A DNA stretch of 18,863 bases. Origin: UBA1195 sp045598025. GTDB taxonomy: Bacteria; Bacteroidota; Bacteroidia; Bacteroidales; WCHB1-69. The stretch is taken from positions 1 to 18,863 of the forward strand of contig JAZLLH010000011.1 in the NCBI GenBank assembly GCA_045598025.1. Direction: 5' to 3'. Both the position numbers and the translations under genes were made by a program. How positions within the stretch are numbered: position 1 is the first letter of the stretch; every line of letters begins with the position of its first letter. The notes under the pieces are model-generated. The model had not been told where the DNA came from. It was given only the letters and a program-made list of their open reading frames with translations, and ran no database searches. This document shows positions 14,173 through 18,863 of this stretch, in pieces.

Positions 14173-15540
14173 TTACTCGGCACCATAGTGCCTGAAAAAC
14201 GCGATACCGGTCTCTATGCCTTTCAAAAAACGGTCGAGACGGTAATTCTCATTGGGGGCATGAATATTGTCTGCTCCCAGACCGAATCCGAGAAGTATGC
14301 TCTTCACCCCCAGCTCCTTTTCGAAATCGCTCACCACGCTGATGCTGCATCCGCTGTGGGCAGGAATAGGCGACATGCCGCAGGTGTCCCGAAATGCTGC
14401 TTCAGCTGCCTTGTACTCCGGCAGACTGATGGGACAGACATAAGGAAATCCCTTTTCATAATAGGTAAAGGACAATTTTACGCCCGGAGATGCAATGCTG
14501 CGGAAATAGTCCTCCACAATCCGTGCAATGCGCTCCGGATTCTGATTGGCTACCAGACGGAAAGACAATTTGGCCCAGGCTTCGGAAGGAATGATGGTTT
14601 TGAATCCTTCACCGCTGTATCCGCCCTGTATGCCACAGACATCAAAAGTAGGCCGTATGCCGATGCGTTCGAGGGTTGTATAGCCCCTTTCGCCTTGCAG
14701 CACCTCCACTCCCACGCTCCGACGGTAATCAGCATCGTTGTATGGAGCCTGATTGATAAGACGGCGTTCCTCTTGATCGCAAGTCAGTACGTCATCATAG
14801 AAACCGGGGATACAGATGTGCCCGTCGGCATCGAGGACCGTGCCTATCATACGACACAATTCGTTGACAGGATTTGCCACCGTTCCGCCGAAATCACCGC
14901 TGTGCAGGTCGTGGTCCGGTCCGGTGAGATGCATTTCAAATTTCACCAGTCCCCGCAATCCGGTTGTAACGGAAGGCACATCGGGACTGACCATATCGGT
15001 ATCGCTTACCAAAATGACATCACAACGGAGTTTTTCCCGGTGTTCGGGTTGCTGCAACCACTCCTTGAGGGAGGGCGAACCGATTTCCTCCTCTCCTTCG
15101 AAAAGGAATTTTACGTTGCAGGGAAGTGTGCCGGTCGCAACCATACTTTCAAAAGCCTTGGCCTGCATAAAGGATTGCCCCTTGTCATCATCGGCGCCAC
15201 GCGCCCAGATGCGGCCGTCTTTTATCACCGGTTCAAAAGGATTGGTATCCCATAATTCCAGAGGAGCTACGGGCATCACATCGTAATGTCCGTATATTAA
15301 AACCGTCTTACGGGATGGGTCTGTTATTTTTTCTCCGTATACCAGAGGATTGCCTTTAGTGGGAATTTTCTCTACCTTTTCGGCTCCGGCCTGTTCCAGC
15401 AACTCGCACCAACGCCCGGCGCAACGCTGCATATCCGGTTTGTGCTCCGATTCGGAACTGACGGAAGGAATGCGTATCAAGGAAAAAAGTTCTTCCAAAA
15501 AACGGTCTTTGTTCTGTTCTATGTATGCCTGTGTCGTCAT
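14173..15540 (-). CDS. M20-family metallopeptidase (dipeptidase), copy 2
   Basis: A 455-residue paralogue of the next gene downstream. Ligand candidates: H85 (IYGHYDVMP), D118 (RGADDDKGQSF), E151/E152 (EGEEEIGS), D180 (VSDTDMVS) and H427 (NIHAPNENY). The start at 15540 (MTTQAYIEQNKDRF) matches the paralogue's N-terminus. An earlier in-frame ATG at 15606 would add 22 low-complexity residues and was rejected. Lid motif: DHDLHSGDFGGTVANPVNEL. It differs from copy 1 mainly in the lid and C-terminal half, for example YEKGFPYVCPISLPE where copy 1 has HGGAAYVSPLEMK, which could mean a different peptide preference. It is transcribed before copy 1, divergently from the glycosyltransferase. No exact -7 box was seen upstream; CATTTTTG at 15665-15672 is a near match. 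Confidence 0.92.
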   Translation of the reverse strand: MTTQAYIEQNKDRFLEELFSLIRIPSVSSESEHKPDMQRCAGRWCELLEQAGAEKVEKIPTKGNPLVYGEKITDPSRKTVLIYGHYDVMPVAPLELWDTNPFEPVIKDGRIWARGADDDKGQSFMQAKAFESMVATGTLPCNVKFLFEGEEEIGSPSLKEWLQQPEHREKLRCDVILVSDTDMVSPDVPSVTTGLRGLVKFEMHLTGPDHDLHSGDFGGTVANPVNELCRMIGTVLDADGHICIPGFYDDVLTCDQEERRLINQAPYNDADYRRSVGVEVLQGERGYTTLERIGIRPTFDVCGIQGGYSGEGFKTIIPSEAWAKLSFRLVANQNPERIARIVEDYFRSIASPGVKLSFTYYEKGFPYVCPISLPEYKAAEAAFRDTCGMSPIPAHSGCSISVVSDFEKELGVKSILLGFGLGADNIHAPNENYRLDRFLKGIETGIAFFRHYGAE

Positions 15541-15695
15541 AGCTGATATATTTGAGTAGGATTGTCTGTTTTCCTGACTAAAATTATGTAACGTGAGTTG
15601 CGACATATTATTTCATGAAACTTCATTTTTGGTCTGTACAGAAAAATCATTCACTAATTTTTCACAAAAATGCAAGTAGATGAAGAAATTTGTAG

Positions 15696-15703
15696 TACCT
15701 TTG
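15696..15703 (+). promoter_or_regulatory. Bacteroidota-type -7 promoter element for the glycosyltransferase-dxr unit
   Basis: TACCTTTG is an exact TAnnTTTG match, followed by GCAC. Transcription would start about 7 nt later, near 15710, giving a leader of about 90 nt. No clear TTTG -33 element is present at the usual spacing. Confidence 0.55.
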
Positions 15704-15726
15704 CACATGCGATGACTGTTTCTCTG

Positions 15727-15754
15727 TTCAGAATCCTTTTTTGTTGATTCTGAA
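15727..15754 (+). promoter_or_regulatory. Leader hairpin upstream of the glycosyltransferase
   Basis: A perfect 9-bp inverted repeat TTCAGAATC/GATTCTGAA with a T-rich 10-nt loop (15736-15745). It would form early in the predicted leader RNA. No U run follows, so it does not look like a simple terminator. Confidence 0.45.
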
Positions 15755-15802
15755 TGTTTTCAGTAATCGATTGGTGAATAATAAATAACTAAACCGAGCG
15801 TA

Positions 15803-16981
15803 TTGAAGATTGCTGTCATTCTTTCCAGAATTCCCTATCCTCTTGAAAAAGGGGACAAACTGAGGGCCTTCCATCAGATCAGAGAGTTGTCCAAACGGCA
15901 TGAAATATATTTATTCGCTTTGAACGACAGCCGGTTGGACCCTGAAGCAGAAAAAATACTATCGCCTTTTTGCCAACGGATACACTTTTTCCATCTTCCC
16001 TTCGCGGCCCGCGTTTGGAATGCCTTTTTTTTCATGCTGAAAGGCAAACCCATTCAATGCGGCTATTTCTATCGTTCCTGCATTCGGAAGCAAATAGCGG
16101 AACTTATCCACCAGTACAAAATAGAACATATTTATTGTCAGTTAATTAGAACTGCAGAATATGCCAGAGATTTGCCCTATCCGAAAACACTGGACTACCA
16201 GGATGTATTTTCCAAGGGGGTGGATCGCATGATTCCCAAATCTCCCTGGTGGAAACGGGGCATACTCCGCAAGGAGTACCGACTCGTATCCCGTTACGAA
16301 CACGACATATTTTCCTGCTTTGACCACCACACCATCATCACTCAGGTGGATCGGGCACTCATACGCCACCCGAGGGCTGAAGAAATCGTAGTGGTTCCGA
16401 ACGGGGTGGACACATCGTTCTACGAAAACCGACAAAAGGAAAAGAAATTCGATTTGATTTTTACGGGGAACATGGGATATCTCCCCAACATTGATGCAGC
16501 AGAATGTATTGCCAAAGAAATCCTGCCCTCCCTGTTGGAAAGATACCCCGACATACGCATCGCCCTTTGCGGAGCCAACCCTTCATCCAAAGTACTGCAA
16601 TTGCAGAACCGTCATATTACCGTCACCGGATGGGTGGATGACATGAGGACCTATTATTCACAGGCCAAAATTTTCATTGCCCCCATGCGGCTGGGAACCG
16701 GTCTGCAGAACAAACTGTTGGAGGCCATGTCCATGCGTATTCCATGCATTACTTCTCCCCTGGCAGCCGCTCCGCTCAAAGCCGAAAAGAACAAAGACCT
16801 GATCGTATGCAACAGCACATTAGGCTACATTGATGCTATTGACAGCCTGCTGACAGACACTGAATACTACAGACAGATTGCCGAGAACGGGAACCGTCTG
16901 GTCAGAGAGTGCTACAATTGGAGCCATACCACGCAGATTCTGGAAAATTTGATCACACAAGACCAACCGACAGCACAATGA
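15803..16981 (+). CDS. Glycosyltransferase family 1/4 (sugar transferase of the TIGR03087-like group)
   Basis: A 392-residue GT-B glycosyltransferase, probably acting in surface glycan synthesis at the cytoplasmic face of the membrane. The start codon is TTG (15803-15805). Upstream in frame there is no ATG before the stop at 15782, and MKIAVILSRIPYPLEKGDKLRAFH matches the normal N-terminus of the group, so TTG is well supported. N-terminal acceptor domain about 1-200, ending VVVPNGVDTSFY. C-terminal nucleotide-sugar domain: FDLIFTGNMGYLPNIDAAEC (216-235), ALCGANPS (254-261), VTGWVDDMRTYYSQAKIFIA (274-293), and PMRLGTGLQNKLLEAMSMRIP (294-314), which contains the usual donor-binding Glu. Its stop TGA overlaps the dxr ATG by four bases (ATGA), indicating translational coupling. 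Donor and acceptor are unknown. Confidence 0.87.
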   Translation: MKIAVILSRIPYPLEKGDKLRAFHQIRELSKRHEIYLFALNDSRLDPEAEKILSPFCQRIHFFHLPFAARVWNAFFFMLKGKPIQCGYFYRSCIRKQIAELIHQYKIEHIYCQLIRTAEYARDLPYPKTLDYQDVFSKGVDRMIPKSPWWKRGILRKEYRLVSRYEHDIFSCFDHHTIITQVDRALIRHPRAEEIVVVPNGVDTSFYENRQKEKKFDLIFTGNMGYLPNIDAAECIAKEILPSLLERYPDIRIALCGANPSSKVLQLQNRHITVTGWVDDMRTYYSQAKIFIAPMRLGTGLQNKLLEAMSMRIPCITSPLAAAPLKAEKNKDLIVCNSTLGYIDAIDSLLTDTEYYRQIAENGNRLVRECYNWSHTTQILENLITQDQPTAQ

Positions 16982-18162
16982 GAAAACGCATCGCAATTTT
17001 AGGTTCCACCGGAAGCATTGGCACCCAAACCCTGGATATCGTCCGCTCTTTTCCCGAGCAGTTCAGTGTAGAAGTGCTCACAGCCCAAAACAACAGCGAG
17101 CTTCTGATACGCCAGGCTATGGAATTTCAGCCCAACACAGTTGTTATCGGAAACGAGGAATGGTATGACAAAGTCAATGAAGCCCTGAGTCCGTACAACA
17201 TCAAAGTCTTTGCCGGTGCCGAATCCATAGAACAGATTGTGGAAATGGACAGCATTGACCTGGTTGTAGTCGCTCTGGTAGGTTATGCCGGTCTCCGCCC
17301 CACTTACAGTGCACTTCGGCACGGCAAGCCGGTCGCGCTTGCAAACAAAGAGACGCTGGTCGTTGCAGGAGAACTCATCACCCGTACGGCAGCCGAAAAA
17401 CATCTGCCCATACTGCCTATAGACTCAGAACACTCCGCCATTTTCCAATGCCTTCAGGGAGAATACCACAACGACATCAAAAAACTCGTATTGACCGCCT
17501 CCGGAGGACCCTTTTTCGGGAAAAAACGGGAGGAATTGGCCAAGGTAAGTCCAGAACAGGCACTTCATCATCCGAACTGGAAAATGGGAAACAAAGTGAC
17601 CATCGACTCGGCAAGTCTGATGAACAAGGGTCTGGAAATGATGGAGGCACATTGGCTGTTCCAAGTGGAACCCGAAGATATTGAAATCGTGGTTCATCCG
17701 CAAAGCATCATACATTCCATGGTGGAATATTCCGACCATTCGGTCAAAGCTCAGATGGGCGTACCCGATATGCGTCTGCCCATCGCATACGCACTCCACT
17801 ATCCTGTCCGACTGCCTCTTGACCTTCCATCCCTTTCGTTTAAGGAACTGAAATCGCTGAGTTTCTCTGAACCGGACACGGAAACATTTCGCTGTCTTCC
17901 CATAGCATACAAAGCCATGAAAGAGGGAGGAAGCCGGCCGTGCAGCATGAATGCAGCCAATGAGATTGCTGTTGATGCATTTTTGAAAGGACAGATTCCT
18001 TTCCTGAGAATTCCGGACGTTATAGAACAGACCTTGGAAAAAGCTTCTTTTATGCCCCATCCGGACATGAACGATTTCATCGGTTTGAACGAAGAATCCA
18101 GAAACATAGCCACAGAAACAGTAAACAGAATTAAGGTAACTTCTAAAAATTTAAATCATTAA
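16978..18162 (+). CDS. dxr: 1-deoxy-D-xylulose 5-phosphate reductoisomerase
   Basis: Second enzyme of the MEP isoprenoid pathway: it converts DXP to 2-C-methyl-D-erythritol 4-phosphate with NADPH and a divalent metal, in the cytosol. The start at 16978 gives 394 residues, normal for the family. A frame opening at 16909 lies inside the glycosyltransferase and was rejected. Seen: NADPH motif IAILGSTGSIGTQTLDIV (5-22), ANKETLVVAGE (122-132), metal ligands D149 and E151 in PIDSEHSAIFQ, TASGGPF (173-179), HHPNWKMGNKVTIDSASLMN (197-216), third ligand E220 in KGLEMMEAHWLF, VVHPQSIIHSMVEYSD, and SMNAANEIAVDAF near the C-terminus. All match E. coli Dxr positions within a few residues. It is coupled to the glycosyltransferase. 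In many Bacteroidales rseP follows dxr; here transposase debris comes first. Confidence 0.97.
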   Translation: MRKRIAILGSTGSIGTQTLDIVRSFPEQFSVEVLTAQNNSELLIRQAMEFQPNTVVIGNEEWYDKVNEALSPYNIKVFAGAESIEQIVEMDSIDLVVVALVGYAGLRPTYSALRHGKPVALANKETLVVAGELITRTAAEKHLPILPIDSEHSAIFQCLQGEYHNDIKKLVLTASGGPFFGKKREELAKVSPEQALHHPNWKMGNKVTIDSASLMNKGLEMMEAHWLFQVEPEDIEIVVHPQSIIHSMVEYSDHSVKAQMGVPDMRLPIAYALHYPVRLPLDLPSLSFKELKSLSFSEPDTETFRCLPIAYKAMKEGGSRPCSMNAANEIAVDAFLKGQIPFLRIPDVIEQTLEKASFMPHPDMNDFIGLNEESRNIATETVNRIKVTSKNLNH

Positions 18163-18219
18163 ACATCAACAATATAAGTCAATATCCGGCGTTAATCTCA
18201 AGACTAAAAGAGACATACG

Positions 18220-18698
18220 ATGAACAGATACAAACCCCAAGGTAAAATAACGCTTTTTGACAGTGAAAACACGCAGCAGAAACTATCCAATCTCGGCAAT
18301 CTTTGTTGTTTTCAAGCAGTTCCTTGGCCTGGAAAGCGGCGACAAGGTGCCTGATTCACGTACGATATGGTTGTTTCGGGAACAGTTACGCAAAAAATTA
18401 TGCGGACAGTGCGTATGTGGGTCAGGAAGAAATATATGCGCCATATAATATAATCGGAAAGATATGCGAAAAAGGCTATGCCAATTCTCCGCTGACGGAA
18501 AAGCAGAAGGAATCCAACCGGATAAAGTCGAAAATCCGTAGCCGCGTGGAACATGTGTTCGGTTTCATGGAAGGCGCGATGCACGGACTGACCGTGCGGA
18601 CAATAGGCTTGTCGAGAGCGTGTGAGAACATATTTATGACATGCTTGATTTACAATATGTTCAGAACGGAACAAATATTCAGACTCGGTATAAATTAA
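18220..18698 (+). pseudogene. Degenerate, internally deleted IS5-type (DDE) transposase
   Basis: Three pieces of one transposase lie in order in three different frames. The first starts at the ATG 18220 (MNRYKPQGKITLFDSENTQQ, on to about 18300). The second, about 18297-18395, reads FKQFLGLESGDKVPDSRTIW then LFREQLRKK. The third, 18399-18698, reads YADSAYVGQEE, then ICEKGYANSPLTEKQKESNR, RVEHVFGFMEGAMHGLTVRT and YNMFRTEQI. In intact relatives about 60 residues sit between pieces one and two, and well over 100 between pieces two and three, including the first catalytic Asp. Later catalytic positions survive (Asp of ADSAY, Glu of RVEHVFG). The whole remnant is 479 nt, so it cannot move by itself. 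Confidence 0.82.
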
Positions 18699-18739
18699 CG
18701 GTAAAATGTAGAAAGAAATAAAAAAACAGGAAAGACGGG

Positions 18740-18770
18740 CAATTTATAACGAAGATATTCTTATAAATTG
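18740..18770. repeat. Perfect 10-bp inverted repeat in the IS-flanking region
   Basis: CAATTTATAA (18740-18749) and TTATAAATTG (18761-18770) flank an 11-nt spacer. It directly abuts the promoter-like box that follows. It could be an operator, a weak hairpin or part of an old IS end. Confidence 0.55.
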
Positions 18771-18778
18771 TAATTTTG
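18771..18778 (+). promoter_or_regulatory. Bacteroidota-type -7 element facing out of the window
   Basis: TAATTTTG matches TAnnTTTG and is followed by CA. It would drive a gene starting beyond 18863. No -33 TTTG is seen; that zone is occupied by the 10-bp inverted repeat. Confidence 0.4.
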
Positions 18779-18808
18779 CAAAATCAATTTTCGGGCAAAA
18801 CGGTTAAA

Positions 18809-18862
18809 GCAGGTTCGCTGTCTTGTCCGAAAAACAAAGGAAAGTTAAATTTTAGAACCTGC
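18809..18862. repeat. 8-bp inverted repeat at the window edge
   Basis: GCAGGTTC (18809-18816) and GAACCTGC (18855-18862) are separated by 38 nt. The second arm runs to the window end, so the true extent is unknown. It may be an IS terminus or a regulatory stem. No gene is visible from 18699 to the end. Confidence 0.35.
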
Positions 18863-18863
18863 C

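Larger units (their letters stand above)
15541..15802. other. Divergent intergenic region between dipeptidase copy 2 and the glycosyltransferase
   Basis: 262 nt, AT-rich. It holds a plus-strand -7 box (15696-15703), a leader hairpin (15727-15754) and a weak minus-strand -7-like box. I find no convincing small reading frame or RNA gene. Confidence 0.6.

Noticed and set aside
13066..15255. A 729-codon open frame on the plus strand crossing both dipeptidase genes
   Set aside because: It is antisense to two clear M20 genes and spans the gap between them; the predicted protein is low in recognisable motifs and rich in His, Gly, Phe and Ile as expected from reading these codons backwards. No promoter box precedes it.
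1..18863. CRISPR array, phage, toxin-antitoxin or defence island
   Set aside because: No regularly spaced repeats, no cas, integrase, capsid or antitoxin-like genes were found; the content is mostly housekeeping and catabolic genes.

Overview
This window looks like a chromosomal segment of a Gram-negative, propionate-forming anaerobe of the Bacteroidales (phylum Bacteroidota). The evidence is the gene content (fused formimidoyltransferase-cyclodeaminase, Kdo transferase, the B12-route methylmalonyl-CoA epimerase/decarboxylase cluster, a lamin-tail/OadG fusion) and several upstream matches to the Bacteroidota -7 element TAnnTTTG. Start codons mostly lack a strong Shine-Dalgarno sequence, as is usual in that phylum. 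I cannot fix the genus from sequence alone.

Layout. (1) 1-2954, plus strand: the 3' end of ftcD, a small outer-membrane beta-barrel-like protein and the Kdo transferase waaA, joined by 1-nt stop/start overlaps. (2) 2999-3319, minus: rpsU (S21) with its own -7 box and terminator. (3) 3405-8104, minus: a five-gene operon for propionate formation, transcribed lamin-tail/OadG fusion, biotin carrier, OadB-type beta subunit, methylmalonyl-CoA epimerase, carboxyltransferase alpha subunit, with a promoter candidate and a strong terminator. (4) 8234-12227, minus: an M3 metallopeptidase lipoprotein followed 10 nt later by an LtaS-like membrane sulfatase-fold enzyme. (5) 12309-12545, minus: rpmB (L28), with a terminator hairpin ending only 12 nt before the M3 peptidase start. 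(6) 12730-15540, minus: two tandem paralogous M20 dipeptidases. (7) 15696-18162, plus: a TTG-started glycosyltransferase overlapping dxr by ATGA. (8) 18163-18863: a decayed, internally deleted IS5-type transposase, an inverted repeat and a promoter-like box pointing out of the window.

How the genes work together. The mmd cluster encodes the last steps of the succinate-propionate pathway: the epimerase supplies (S)-methylmalonyl-CoA, the alpha subunit moves its carboxyl group to the biotin carrier, and the membrane beta subunit decarboxylates carboxybiotin while exporting Na+. The gamma-like subunit should anchor the complex. The peptidases (lipoprotein M3, two M20 dipeptidases) and ftcD (histidine breakdown) fit a peptide- and amino-acid-using anaerobe. 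waaA and dxr are core lipid A-Kdo and isoprenoid genes.

No wholly new defence, mobile or secondary-metabolite system is visible. The points most worth a second look are the periplasmic lamin-tail domain fused to the Na+-pump gamma subunit, the terminator squeezed in front of the M3 peptidase, the strongly conserved blocks between the two dipeptidase genes, and the structured leader before the glycosyltransferase-dxr pair.
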